Made by a program: the position numbers and the translations under genes. The notes beneath the pieces were generated by a model. The model was not told where the DNA came from. It ran no database searches and saw only the letters and a program-made list of their open reading frames with translations. A stretch of 64,000 nt of DNA, taken from positions 1-64,000 of the forward strand of contig CP017315.1 in the NCBI GenBank assembly GCA_002005325.1, read 5' to 3'. Source of the stretch: Candidatus Tokpelaia hoelldoblerii. GTDB taxonomy: Bacteria; Pseudomonadota; Alphaproteobacteria; Rhizobiales; Rhizobiaceae. Shown piece after piece: positions 17,338 through 25,345 of the stretch (position 1 is the first letter of the stretch; the number at the start of each line of letters is the position of its first letter).

Positions 17338-18066
17338 TTAAAACGGTGATATTTTCATCGACTGAGCCGGTATCAGCAGCAGAACGTCGATACCTGCCTT
17401 GTCGGAGCTGATGGCGGCGCCTTTCGCGGCTTTTGCCCCAAGCCGCAGATAATAGCGCAGCAGGGGTGGCAAAAAGCGGAAAACCTCTTTGGGTTTGACA
17501 GCTTCCACCGGCATAATATCCATGCTTGCGCCATTATGCGCCTGCAGCTGCAAATGCGGTTCTGTCTGGCAGAAGTGATGCAGATAGGATAATTCCAGCG
17601 CATATTCTGCCGGATATTTGCCGTCAAAGGAAAAACAGCCAAGGATGTAATCAATGCTGTTTTCAGCGCAATAGAGTGTGATAGCCTGCCACAGAAGGCC
17701 TCTGGCGCGGTGGGCTTTTTTTTCGTCCACAATACGAAAGATACTGACTTCAAGAAAGCGTAAATCAGGGTGGCGTTTCATCAGCTTCTGTGTGGTGAAG
17801 AGGGCACTGCAGGCAAAGGGGGTGTCGTGGCCTTTGTCCGCACTGGTGGTGATGCAGCACCAGGCAAGGGGTTTGTTGTTTTTTTCTGCTTCATCAAAGA
17901 CCACAAAAACCGGTTCTGTTTCAAGTATATGATCCGTATCGGATAACTTCACTGCTTCTGCCCCGGTGGTCAGGTGGACAGCAAGAGAGCCATTGTCACT
18001 GTAAATAACCTTGTTTTCCGTTGTATCGGTTTTTTTTCGGGAGGAAGAACGGGGTCGTGAGGTCAT
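17338..18066 (-). CDS. OlsB-like N-acyltransferase, lacking part of the usual N terminus
   Basis: Related to OlsB, which acylates ornithine with 3-hydroxyacyl-ACP in ornithine lipid synthesis. The C-terminal two thirds match well: LRFLEVSIFRI, LLWQAITLYCAE, DYILGCFSFDG, LSYLHHF, MDIMPVEAV and PPLLRYYLRLGAKAAKGA. OlsB is usually 270-300 residues; this one has 242, and the segment with the family's RYRVF-type motif appears to be missing between the VHLTTGAEAV start and the FVVFDEA strand. There is no room upstream for lost exons of the gene, since a terminator lies at 18096-18136. It may be a diverged or substrate-shifted enzyme. Confidence 0.7.
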   Translation of the reverse strand: MTSRPRSSSRKKTDTTENKVIYSDNGSLAVHLTTGAEAVKLSDTDHILETEPVFVVFDEAEKNNKPLAWCCITTSADKGHDTPFACSALFTTQKLMKRHPDLRFLEVSIFRIVDEKKAHRARGLLWQAITLYCAENSIDYILGCFSFDGKYPAEYALELSYLHHFCQTEPHLQLQAHNGASMDIMPVEAVKPKEVFRFLPPLLRYYLRLGAKAAKGAAISSDKAGIDVLLLIPAQSMKISPF

Positions 18067-18389
18067 TGTACAAGCTCCGGTATGATTTTTATATTAAAAA
18101 CGTCCGCAAGGCGCCCAATGCACATTGCGGACGTTTCAAGGCAGTGAATGTGTAACGCTTTTGCCGGTGTCAAAACAGTGCATTTGACATTGGCAATGGA
18201 AGGCGGGTGGCCTGAATTTCAGGAGTGCCACGACAGCAGAACGTGCTGCCCTGTTTGAAGTTCCCAAAGAACGGGAGCTTAGATAGAGCCCATAGGGTGC
18301 AGAACAATGTTTGAAAGGTGATTATTTCAAGGCAGGAGAATATTTGCTGTGGAAATGCCTGGCCACAGCCAAACCGGAAAACCTGGCTG
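18067..18389. other. Intergenic region, terminator only
   Basis: About 320 bases between lspA and the OlsB-like gene. The terminator at 18096-18136 is the only clear element. The 250 bases between it and lspA carry no good frame, ribosome site or RNA fold that I can recognise. Confidence 0.6.
18096..18136 (-). terminator. Terminator after lspA transcript
   Basis: AAACGTCCGCAA (18098-18109) pairs with TTGCGGACGTTT (18125-18136) over 12 bp with a 15-base loop. On the leftward strand a run of five T follows. It separates the lspA unit from the OlsB-like gene, which must have its own promoter. Confidence 0.75.
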
Positions 18390-18881
18390 TCAGTTGTGGC
18401 TTTTATTGCGCTTGTCGCGCCGGCTGCTGATAATTTCATGCAGCACAATCAGCGCCGCGCCAATCGTGATGAAAGCGTCTGCCAGATTGAAAACGGCAAA
18501 TGACCAGTTACTGATATGGAACAGAATGTAATCGGTGACGTAATGCAGGCGCACACGGTCAATCAGATTGCCGAGCGCACCGCCGACAATCAGCAGATAG
18601 CCGATATGGGCAAGCCTGCTGTGGCCGGTGTTTTTCCACCAGAGCCATAAGACAAGGCCGATAACGGCAAGGGTGAGAATGACAAGCCCCAGACCATGAA
18701 AGGAAGACAAAAACGAAAAGGCGATGCCGGTGTTTTGTGTGTGGTAAAGCGATAGAAAGGGCAGAAGCGTCATATGGCCGCCGACGGCCAGACTGGCGAT
18801 AATCCAGCCCTTGACAAGCTGGTCAAGGGCGGCAAGGGCGATAATCCAGAAGAGTGCGGAAACAATACGGCGCCCGGACAT
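18390..18881 (-). CDS. lspA: Lipoprotein signal peptidase (signal peptidase II)
   Basis: Inner membrane aspartyl peptidase that removes signal peptides from diacylglyceryl-prolipoproteins. The 163-residue product has four membrane helices and both catalytic Asp motifs, GALGNLIDRV and FNLADAFI, as well as QNTGIAFSFL. It starts three bases after the end of the upstream methyltransferase, so both are co-transcribed leftward. The prolipoprotein channel gene at 3028 would be one of its substrates. Confidence 0.95.
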   Translation of the reverse strand: MSGRRIVSALFWIIALAALDQLVKGWIIASLAVGGHMTLLPFLSLYHTQNTGIAFSFLSSFHGLGLVILTLAVIGLVLWLWWKNTGHSRLAHIGYLLIVGGALGNLIDRVRLHYVTDYILFHISNWSFAVFNLADAFITIGAALIVLHEIISSRRDKRNKSHN

Positions 18882-18884
18882 AGG

Positions 18885-19742
18885 TTAAGCACTCCGCACA
18901 TCAAGCGTTAAATGATTGCGGCGCATTTCATAAAGCATGACGCCGGTTGCAACCGCAAGATTGAGCGAGTCCGCCTGGCCGGCTTGCGGAATGCGGGCAA
19001 GCCTGTCACAGGCAGCAGCGAGATTGTCGCTTAGGCCTTGCTGTTCATTGCCCATTAACAGCAGCATTGGTTCTTTTTTGTAATCAATCTGGCGGTAATC
19101 CACTGCACCTTGCAGATGGGTGCCGACAACCATGCCGGAAAAACTGCGCCGCCAGTCGAGAAATTTCTGCTCGCCCAGCCGGTAAAGCGGAACAGCAAAA
19201 ACCGACCCTCTGGTGGCGCGCACCGCTTCCAGCGAAAAGGGATCAGTGGTGTCGCCAATCAGCAAAATACCGGACGCGCCGACAGCGTCTGCCGTGCGGA
19301 TAATCGTGCCGAGATTGCCCGGGTCGCGCACCCGGTCCAGGCCGAGCAGCAGCGTTTGCCGGGCAAAATCCATTGTTTCCGCCTTGCACCAGCGCTGCTC
19401 AAACACCGCAATCACGTTTTGCGGGTTGTCGCGGCGGGTAATCGCTTCCATCACTTTGTTATTGGCTTCAATCACCAGCGCGCCCGCCGCGCGCGCGCGC
19501 GCGGCAGTTTTGGCGACAAGCGGATTGTCAAGTGCTGTTCTGGCAAACACAAAAGTGCGGATAACCCAGTCAAGATCAAGCGCGTCAGTGACAAGTTTCA
19601 GCCCTTCGGCCAGAAATATCCCTTCGCGGTCACGGTATTTTTTCTGTGACAGGGCGCGCAAATCCTTGATAACAGGATTGGCGGCGCTGGTGATTTCTTT
19701 CACCTGTCCCGATTTCGGCTTGTTGTGCGTGTGTTGTGTCAT
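18885..19742 (-). CDS. SpoU/TrmH-family RNA methyltransferase
   Basis: SPOUT-fold 2'-O-methyltransferase acting on rRNA or tRNA. The 285-residue protein has an N-terminal substrate-binding domain (residues about 14-110) and the three SPOUT motifs: LDRVRDPGNLGTIIRTADA, LLMGNEQQGLS and IPQAGQADSLNLAVATGVM. This is the group often annotated RlmB-like; the modified nucleotide cannot be told from sequence. A run of alternating GC (about 19487-19503) codes for an ARARAA segment. It lies upstream of lspA with a 3-base gap. Confidence 0.88.
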   Translation of the reverse strand: MTQHTHNKPKSGQVKEITSAANPVIKDLRALSQKKYRDREGIFLAEGLKLVTDALDLDWVIRTFVFARTALDNPLVAKTAARARAAGALVIEANNKVMEAITRRDNPQNVIAVFEQRWCKAETMDFARQTLLLGLDRVRDPGNLGTIIRTADAVGASGILLIGDTTDPFSLEAVRATRGSVFAVPLYRLGEQKFLDWRRSFSGMVVGTHLQGAVDYRQIDYKKEPMLLLMGNEQQGLSDNLAAACDRLARIPQAGQADSLNLAVATGVMLYEMRRNHLTLDVRSA

Positions 19743-19747
19743 GGGTT

Positions 19748-20044
19748 TTAAGGCTTGCTGATCCGGTGGCTGAAAAGAGAAGTGGAAAGGGCACGCTGTG
19801 CTGCTTCTTCACGCAGAATAGGCTCGCCCGGCTGCACCATGCCGCAAAGGCCGGTGAAACTGTCACGCATCAGCTCATGTATGGCATAAAATGAGGCGCG
19901 GATAGAGCAGGCGGTTAAAATAACGCCAAGCGGTTGCGGGCGTGCCGGTACTTTTTCAGGTTTTGCACTGCCGGCAGGGCGTTTTTCCCGGTTTTCGGGC
20001 AGGCGGTTGGGGGAAGAATGTTTCACCGGCGTGAAAACTTTCAT
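19748..20044 (-). CDS. Hypothetical protein coupled to lapA
   Basis: A 98-residue frame with no family that I recognise. The first 35 residues are rich in Pro, Lys and Arg, followed by LGVILTACSIRASFYAIHEL and a C-terminal region of mixed composition; there is no clear membrane segment. Its ATG overlaps the lapA stop as ATGA (20041-20044) and its stop lies 5 bases before the SpoU gene, so it fits the leftward operon ihfB-lapA-this-SpoU-lspA. No independent ribosome site is seen, consistent with coupling. In other Rhizobiales trpF usually follows lapA; this is not TrpF. Confidence 0.55.
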   Translation of the reverse strand: MKVFTPVKHSSPNRLPENREKRPAGSAKPEKVPARPQPLGVILTACSIRASFYAIHELMRDSFTGLCGMVQPGEPILREEAAQRALSTSLFSHRISKP

Positions 20045-20370
20045 CGTGCTGGAGGCAGAGTGTTTTGCCCCTGTTGTTGTAAACGGGTATGCAATGCGGC
20101 AAGCTGCCGGGCATTTTTACGCGCGGCCTTACGGTATTTATGCTGGCCGCACCAGGTGATTGCACTGCCGGCCAGCATACCAATGCCGGCAAAAACAATC
20201 AACCAGATGAAAAGGGGGGCGGTGAAGGATAAAGCACTGTCAGCCGCTGCGGTGAAGTTGAATGGATTGAAAGACAAAACCACCGGTTCACGATTGGCAA
20301 AACCAAACAGCAACAGCACCACAGCCAGCGGGACAAGAACAAGTGAACCAAGGATTTTCTTAACTGTCAT
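20041..20370 (-). CDS. lapA: LapA-domain (DUF1049) membrane protein
   Basis: Small inner membrane protein of the LapA/YciS family, linked in E. coli to control of LPS assembly. The 109-residue product has two membrane segments (about residues 8-25 and 50-72), the conserved FGFANREPVVLSFNP between them and a basic C-terminal tail with a short coiled coil. It overlaps ihfB by four bases, the usual Rhizobiales arrangement, and overlaps the next small gene by four bases. Confidence 0.85.
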   Translation of the reverse strand: MTVKKILGSLVLVPLAVVLLLFGFANREPVVLSFNPFNFTAAADSALSFTAPLFIWLIVFAGIGMLAGSAITWCGQHKYRKAARKNARQLAALHTRLQQQGQNTLPPAR

Positions 20371-20660
20371 ATCTGGTCGCTGTTTAACCGGTCACGCAGT
20401 TCTTTGCCGGTTTTGAAGAAAGGCACCCATTTTTCCTCCACGGCGACAGTTTCGCCCGTACGCGGATTACGCCCCAGACGGGCCGGCCGGTTTTTAACCG
20501 AGAAAGCGCCAAAACCTCGCAGTTCCACCCGGTTTCCCTGCGCGAGTGTATTGGATATCTCTTCAAAAACTGCGTTGACAATATTTTCCACATCACGCTG
20601 AAAAAGATGCGGATTACGATTGGCGATGATTTGGACGAGTTCGGATTTAATCACCTTCAT
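20367..20660 (-). CDS. ihfB: Integration host factor subunit beta
   Basis: DNA-bending nucleoid protein that pairs with IhfA. The 97-residue product has the HU/IHF fold signatures: the RVELRGFGAFSVKNRPAR strand-turn and the GRNPRTGE arm with the intercalating Pro. Length is normal for alphaproteobacterial IhfB, slightly extended at the C terminus. It heads a leftward operon and is divergent from lptC with a 217-base shared upstream region. Confidence 0.95.
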   Translation of the reverse strand: MKVIKSELVQIIANRNPHLFQRDVENIVNAVFEEISNTLAQGNRVELRGFGAFSVKNRPARLGRNPRTGETVAVEEKWVPFFKTGKELRDRLNSDQI

Positions 20661-20877
20661 CTCCGGATTCTGTTGTAGGGTGGCACAAGGGTAAATCTTA
20701 TCGCCCGTCTTAAAGCTTTCGTCAACAGTTTGCCATTATAAATTTCTGTTCCTGTCTGGCCGGCCTGTTCATGTGTGACAATTATTTATATAAATTTTGC
20801 GTATTTTAAAGAAAAATATCCTATCCGGATATATTCTTGTTTGTAATAATGGCCAAACTTTGCAAATAGACAGAATC
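20661..20877. promoter_or_regulatory. Divergent upstream region of ihfB and lptC
   Basis: About 217 AT-rich bases between divergent genes, which must hold both promoters. An lptC-strand frame stays open to 20797 but that N terminus is not family-like, so I treat the stretch as non-coding. No precise promoter is claimed. Confidence 0.4.
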
Positions 20878-21531
20878 ATGACAGTGACAAAACATCAATC
20901 AGATATATTCACAGCCACACAAAAAGACGAGGCGGCTTTTGAGGCGGCGCGCCGCCATTCCGCGCGGGTGCGCCGCTGGAAGGTCATCCTGCCGTTTATA
21001 GCGGTGCTTGTCGCCGGCGCATTTGTAAGCTACACCTATCGGGCCTCGACTCCAACCACATTTGAAACTGTGGCGCTCAGCGGTGATGAGGAGCAGGGCA
21101 ATGTGATGAAGGCCCTGAAACTTGAAGGCTATACAAAAACGGAAAAGCCCTATGCGCTGATCGCGCAAAAGGCTATACAAGTGCTTGGAAAAAATGGTAT
21201 TATCGCGCTTGAGGATATTAATGCGCATTTGCCGGCCGGAGAGCGCGGCAGTGCAAAGGTTGATGCCCGGGCGGGCGTGTTTGACAATGTCAATGGCCGT
21301 CTGCAGTTGACCAAACCTTTTACGGTGGAAACGGCAGATGGAATGAAGGCATTGTTGCAATCAGCCGATATCAATATCAAAAACAGCGAGATGGCAACGG
21401 CGGATCCTGTGAAAATCAGCACACCGACTGAAAAGATAGAAGCCAGAGGGATGCGGATTTTGGACAATGGCGGCAGAATACTATTTAAAGGCAGAGTGAA
21501 ACTTGTCATTAACGGCGCACAGGCACAATAA
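20878..21531 (+). CDS. lptC: LPS export protein LptC
   Basis: Single-pass inner membrane protein that passes LPS from LptB2FG to LptA. The 217-residue product has a membrane anchor at about residues 35-55 and the periplasmic beta-jellyroll with LEGYTKTEKPYALIAQKA and the repeated KISTPTEKIEARGM segment. The ATG at 20878 was preferred to 20797 because it gives the family N terminus. It is followed by lptA after 66 bases and lptB immediately after that. Confidence 0.85.
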   Translation: MTVTKHQSDIFTATQKDEAAFEAARRHSARVRRWKVILPFIAVLVAGAFVSYTYRASTPTTFETVALSGDEEQGNVMKALKLEGYTKTEKPYALIAQKAIQVLGKNGIIALEDINAHLPAGERGSAKVDARAGVFDNVNGRLQLTKPFTVETADGMKALLQSADINIKNSEMATADPVKISTPTEKIEARGMRILDNGGRILFKGRVKLVINGAQAQ

Positions 21532-21597
21532 GGAAACAATGACCAAAAGGGAAAATGCGGCTTTTGGGAAAAATTCCTGTCCTGATGGAATGAGAAA

Positions 21598-22182
21598 ATG
21601 GATAAGACAGTGCAAAGAATCAAAAGCTTGTGCCGGAAGCCACGGCGTGTTGCGGGGGGTGTTTTTTTAATCGTCTTTATGATGGCGGCTGTTGTCAGCG
21701 GGGCAGGGGCGCAGCAAACCAGTTTCGGCATCAACCTTTCCGGCGGCAAGGAACCGGTGCAGATTGAAGCCGATGATATGGAAATGCGCGACAAGGAAGG
21801 AATCGCCGTGCTTTCGGGCAATGTTTCGGTGGTGCAGGGGGACAGAATGTTGCGCGCCGGTAAAGTGGTGGTGCATTATCTCAAGGCCGGCCGGGCAAGC
21901 CAGGCCGGTGCGGCGGGTGGTCTTGGTTCCACCGGTGTGGACAGGATAGAGGTTTCAAACAAGGTTTATATCAAATCCGGCACACAGGTGGCGACCGGTG
22001 ATGAAGGCACGTTCGACGGCAAGTCCAATATCATGGTTCTGCGTGGAAAAAAGGTTGTGCTTGTTGATGGCGACAATGTCGCAACAGGCTGCAAGCTCAC
22101 CGCGCATATGGATACAGGCAAGGCATTTCTGGAAAGCTGCTCAAAAAAAGGGCGGGTCTCCATTATCATGAATAATAAATAA
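21598..22182 (+). CDS. lptA: LPS transport periplasmic protein LptA
   Basis: Periplasmic bridge protein that carries LPS between the two membranes. The 194-residue product has a signal peptide ending near GAGAQQ (about residue 38) and the OstA domain with EPVQIEADDMEMRDKE and VLSGNVSVVQGDRMLRA. The tail is short and lacks the Pro/Lys-rich extension of some rhizobial LptA proteins. One base separates it from lptB. Confidence 0.9.
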   Translation: MDKTVQRIKSLCRKPRRVAGGVFLIVFMMAAVVSGAGAQQTSFGINLSGGKEPVQIEADDMEMRDKEGIAVLSGNVSVVQGDRMLRAGKVVVHYLKAGRASQAGAAGGLGSTGVDRIEVSNKVYIKSGTQVATGDEGTFDGKSNIMVLRGKKVVLVDGDNVATGCKLTAHMDTGKAFLESCSKKGRVSIIMNNK

Positions 22183-22183
22183 T

Positions 22184-22972
22184 ATGGCTAAAAAACAAAA
22201 AGAAACAGAAGCAGAAAATGTGGGGCGGTTTACCCGGACAGTGATGCGGCAGGGCACGCTGGTGGCCCGCGGCCTGACCAAGAATTATCGTGGCAGGCAG
22301 GTTGTCAATGGTGTTACCTTCGGGGTGCGCGCCGGTGAGGCGGTTGGTATTCTTGGGCCCAACGGGGCTGGCAAAACCACTTGTTTCTATATGGTGACGG
22401 GGCTGGTGCCGGTTGACAGCGGCTCTATCGAGATTGACGGTTTTGATGTCACGGAAATGCCGATGTATCGCCGGGCGCGGCTTGGTATCGGCTATCTGCC
22501 GCAGGAAGCCTCGATTTTCCGCGGTCTTTCAGTGGAAGATAATATCAGGGCCGTGCTGGAAGTGGTGGAAAAGGACAAGCACCGCCGCGCCGGACAGCTT
22601 GATGATCTGCTCAACGAGTTTAAGATTTCCCATTTGCGCAAATCTATGGCAATCGCCTTGTCAGGGGGCGAACGCCGCCGCCTTGAAATTGCCCGGGCGC
22701 TGGCGTCCCGCCCGAATTTTATGCTGCTGGACGAGCCTTTTGCTGGGATTGACCCGATTGCCATTGCTGATATTCAGCAACTGGTGCGCCATTTGACAAG
22801 CCGCGGCATCGGGGTGCTGATTACCGACCACAATGTGCGTGAAACGCTCGGACTGGTTGACCGCGCTTATATTATCCATGCCGGGCAGGTGCTTACCCAT
22901 GGCAGCCCGGATGAGATTGTCGCCAACCCTGATGTGCGGCAGTTTTATCTGGGGGACGAGTTTTCGCTTTAA
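22184..22972 (+). CDS. lptB: LPS export ABC transporter ATP-binding protein
   Basis: ATPase of the LptB2FG complex that extracts LPS from the inner membrane. The 262-residue protein has a 20-residue N-terminal extension, Walker A GPNGAGKTT, the Q-loop YLPQEASIF, signature LSGGERRR and Walker B FMLLDEPFAGIDP. In most Rhizobiales rpoN and hpf follow directly; here the next gene is an MFS transporter, so gene order changes at this point. Confidence 0.95.
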   Translation: MAKKQKETEAENVGRFTRTVMRQGTLVARGLTKNYRGRQVVNGVTFGVRAGEAVGILGPNGAGKTTCFYMVTGLVPVDSGSIEIDGFDVTEMPMYRRARLGIGYLPQEASIFRGLSVEDNIRAVLEVVEKDKHRRAGQLDDLLNEFKISHLRKSMAIALSGGERRRLEIARALASRPNFMLLDEPFAGIDPIAIADIQQLVRHLTSRGIGVLITDHNVRETLGLVDRAYIIHAGQVLTHGSPDEIVANPDVRQFYLGDEFSL

Positions 22973-23129
22973 TGTCCGGTTTGAAGATTACCTGCCGCAT
23001 AAGGTCTTGAACAAAAACAAAAGTTGCGTTAGAACCCGGGAATAACAGAAAGATGAAAGAAAATATCCTGTTTCCTTCCGGTTGGCCGCCATCATCTGTT
23101 ATGATTATACACAATTGAAAGATACAGCG

Positions 23130-24368
23130 ATGAAGCTGAAAAGCGCAAAAAACGCAATGGGGGAAGAGCGCGTATCGCCACGCGCCCGAAAAGCTTTATG
23201 GGGTTCCGCCCTTGGTTATGCCATGGATGGTTTTGATCTGCTGATCCTCGGCTTTATTATTTCCGCCTCTTCTCTTATGGTGGATCTGGATTTATCACAA
23301 ACACAGGGCAATTCACTGGTGACGGCGACGTTGATCGGCGCGGTTCTGGGCGGATTTCTGTTTGGCATGCTGTCCGACAGGATTGGCCGGGTGCGGGTGC
23401 TGACCTGGACAATTGTGCTGTTTGCGGTTTTCACCGGTTTGTGCGCGCTGGCGCAGAGCTATTGGGATCTGTTGTTATACCGCGCCATTGCCGGTCTGGG
23501 GTTGGGCGGTGAATTTGGCATCGGCATGGCGCTGATTGCGGAAACCTGGCCGGCCTCCAAACGGGCGCGGGCTTCTTCCTATGTCGGCATGGGCTGGCAA
23601 TTGGGTGTTCTGGGGGCGGCACTTGCCGCTGCATGGCTGCTGCCTTCTGTCGGCTGGCGCGGGATGTTTGCTGTCGGTATTTTTCCGGCAATCGCCGCTT
23701 ATTTTATCCGTCATTCGCTGCATGATCCGGAAATTTTTGTCAAATCCGCTAAAAAACCGGCCAAAGGGTTGTCTTTGTGGTTGCTGGTCAAGGACTGGCC
23801 GACCATTAAAATCAGCCTTGGGATTACTGTTTTGTGTTCTGTGCAGAATTTCGGTTATTATGGGGTGATGATCTGGCTGCCGCAATATTTGTCCAGCCGG
23901 TTCAATTTCCCCTTGACGCAGTCAGCATTGTGGACGGCTGTGACAGTGATCGGTATGACAATCGGTATTTTTGTCTTTGGCCATGCTGCCGACCGGCTTG
24001 GGCGGCGCCCGGTTTTCTTTGTCTATATGGCGATGTCAGCGCTGATGGTGGTGGTGTACGCACAGTTGGACACACCCCTTGCCTTGCTGATCGGCGGCGC
24101 GGTCATGGGCTTTTTCATCAACGGTATGGTGGGCGGCTATGGGGCGCTGATCAGTGAGCTTTACCCGACCGGGGCACGCGCCACGGCGCAGAATGTGCTG
24201 TTTAATATCGGGCGCGGAGTGGGCGGTTTTGGCCCGGTGGTGATTGCAGCGATTGCGCTTGGCTACGGATTTGGCGCCGCGATTACTTTTCTGGCTGTTG
24301 TCTATCTGCTGGATTTGCTGGCTATGTATTTCCTTATCCCCGAACGCAAGGGTGAAGAACTGGAATAG
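23130..24368 (+). CDS. MFS transporter, organic-acid:H+ symporter type
   Basis: Twelve-helix secondary transporter of 412 residues. The first helix has YAMDGFDLLILGF, the charged DGFD motif of the aromatic acid/sialate symporter group, and the loops LSDRIGRVRVL and AADRLGRRPVF are the conserved MFS motif A copies. The substrate is not predictable beyond a small organic anion. The ATG at 23130 was chosen; one at 23157 is possible. It sits between lptB and rimM, two genes that normally have other neighbours, and ends 7 bases before rimM. Confidence 0.85.
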   Translation: MKLKSAKNAMGEERVSPRARKALWGSALGYAMDGFDLLILGFIISASSLMVDLDLSQTQGNSLVTATLIGAVLGGFLFGMLSDRIGRVRVLTWTIVLFAVFTGLCALAQSYWDLLLYRAIAGLGLGGEFGIGMALIAETWPASKRARASSYVGMGWQLGVLGAALAAAWLLPSVGWRGMFAVGIFPAIAAYFIRHSLHDPEIFVKSAKKPAKGLSLWLLVKDWPTIKISLGITVLCSVQNFGYYGVMIWLPQYLSSRFNFPLTQSALWTAVTVIGMTIGIFVFGHAADRLGRRPVFFVYMAMSALMVVVYAQLDTPLALLIGGAVMGFFINGMVGGYGALISELYPTGARATAQNVLFNIGRGVGGFGPVVIAAIALGYGFGAAITFLAVVYLLDLLAMYFLIPERKGEELE

Positions 24369-24375
24369 GTGTGCG

Positions 24376-24933
24376 ATGACACAATTGCAAAAACCGGTTT
24401 TGCTGGCAGTGATCGGTAGCGCGCATGGCACCGGCGGCGAGGTGCGGATCAAGTCTTTTACCGGCGATCCGCTGGCGTTAAAGCACTATGGCACCTTGTA
24501 TGACAAGGCAGGCCGCAGCTACCGGATAAAATCCCTGCGCCCGGGCAAAACTGTTGTTATCGCCCGTCTGGAAGGAGTGGACAGCCGCAATGCCGCTGAA
24601 GCGCTCAAGGGCACGGAATTGTTTGTTGACCGCAGCCAGTTGCCGGAAAATCTTGAGGAAGACGAATTTTATCAGGATGATCTGATTGGTTTTATCGTGG
24701 TTGATGAGACCGGCGAGGAAATCGGCAGGGTTAAGGCCTTTTTCAATTTTGGTGGTGGTGATATTGTGGAAATTACCATGAGCGGGCGCAAGAACCAGTT
24801 TATTCCGTTCAGCCGCGCAGCGGTGCCACAAGTGGATATAGCGGGAAAGCGCATTGTCGTGGACAGGCTTGCCGCCGGTTTGGCCGGGGATGAAACGAAA
24901 CCGGATATGGAAGGAAAAGACCATGAAGTTTAA
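24376..24933 (+). CDS. rimM: Ribosome maturation factor RimM
   Basis: Assembly factor for the 30S head that binds S19. The 185-residue product has the N-terminal VLLAVIGSAHGTGGEVRIKS, the LEGVDSRNAAEALKG segment and the C-terminal PRC-barrel with YQDDLIGFIV, DIVEI and the FIPFSRAAVP turn. It normally sits in rpsP-rimM-trmD-rplS. Here rpsP is absent upstream, and two small membrane genes stand between rimM and trmD; the first starts inside the end of rimM (11-base overlap). Confidence 0.94.
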   Translation: MTQLQKPVLLAVIGSAHGTGGEVRIKSFTGDPLALKHYGTLYDKAGRSYRIKSLRPGKTVVIARLEGVDSRNAAEALKGTELFVDRSQLPENLEEDEFYQDDLIGFIVVDETGEEIGRVKAFFNFGGGDIVEITMSGRKNQFIPFSRAAVPQVDIAGKRIVVDRLAAGLAGDETKPDMEGKDHEV

Positions 24934-25324
24934 AATTCTGGGTGGCGCTGCGGCTGCAGGCTTGCTTCTTGCTTTTCTGATTTATTGGAGTATGTCCAGC
25001 CTGGTATCCTGTCTTGTTTGTCTTTTGCTGGGCTTTCTGAAAAAAAACTGGAGGGTTTTCTTTTTCAGTTTTGCCCTGGCTGCAGTTTTGCCCTTGATGC
25101 TTGTTACCTGCACGCTGTTCGGAACCGTTCCGGCCGGAGCCATTGATAATTTGATTGGAATTTTTTACACTTACTGGTTTTTAACGGTTATCATCGCCTG
25201 TTTTTGTCTCTTTGGTCTTGTTGCTTATAAAACAAAGACATGGAAAATGATGGGAGGTTTTTTTCTTGGGCTATGTTTCTTTATCTATCTTTTACCAATA
25301 GTCATTATTTTATTGATGTTTTAG
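24923..25324 (+). CDS. Small membrane protein of unknown family (copy 1)
   Basis: A 133-residue very hydrophobic protein with about four membrane segments and few charged residues. I know no family for it. The start is well supported by AAGGAAAAG 5 bases before the ATG and by its overlap with rimM. Its last 55 residues (YTYWFLTVIIACFCLFGL, then KTKTWKMMGG) align with the next gene, so the two are tandem paralogues. The region is more AT-rich than rimM and trmD, which suggests later acquisition. Being in the rimM-trmD operon does not by itself imply a ribosomal role. Confidence 0.75.
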   Translation: MKFKILGGAAAAGLLLAFLIYWSMSSLVSCLVCLLLGFLKKNWRVFFFSFALAAVLPLMLVTCTLFGTVPAGAIDNLIGIFYTYWFLTVIIACFCLFGLVAYKTKTWKMMGGFFLGLCFFIYLLPIVIILLMF

Positions 25325-25345
25325 GGTGTTGAGAGAATTTCGATA

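Noticed and set aside
20019..20038. parS-like palindrome TTTCAC-CGGC-GTGAAA in the gene next to lapA
   Set aside because: The two half-sites are separated by four bases, which breaks the 16-base consensus; probably chance within coding sequence.
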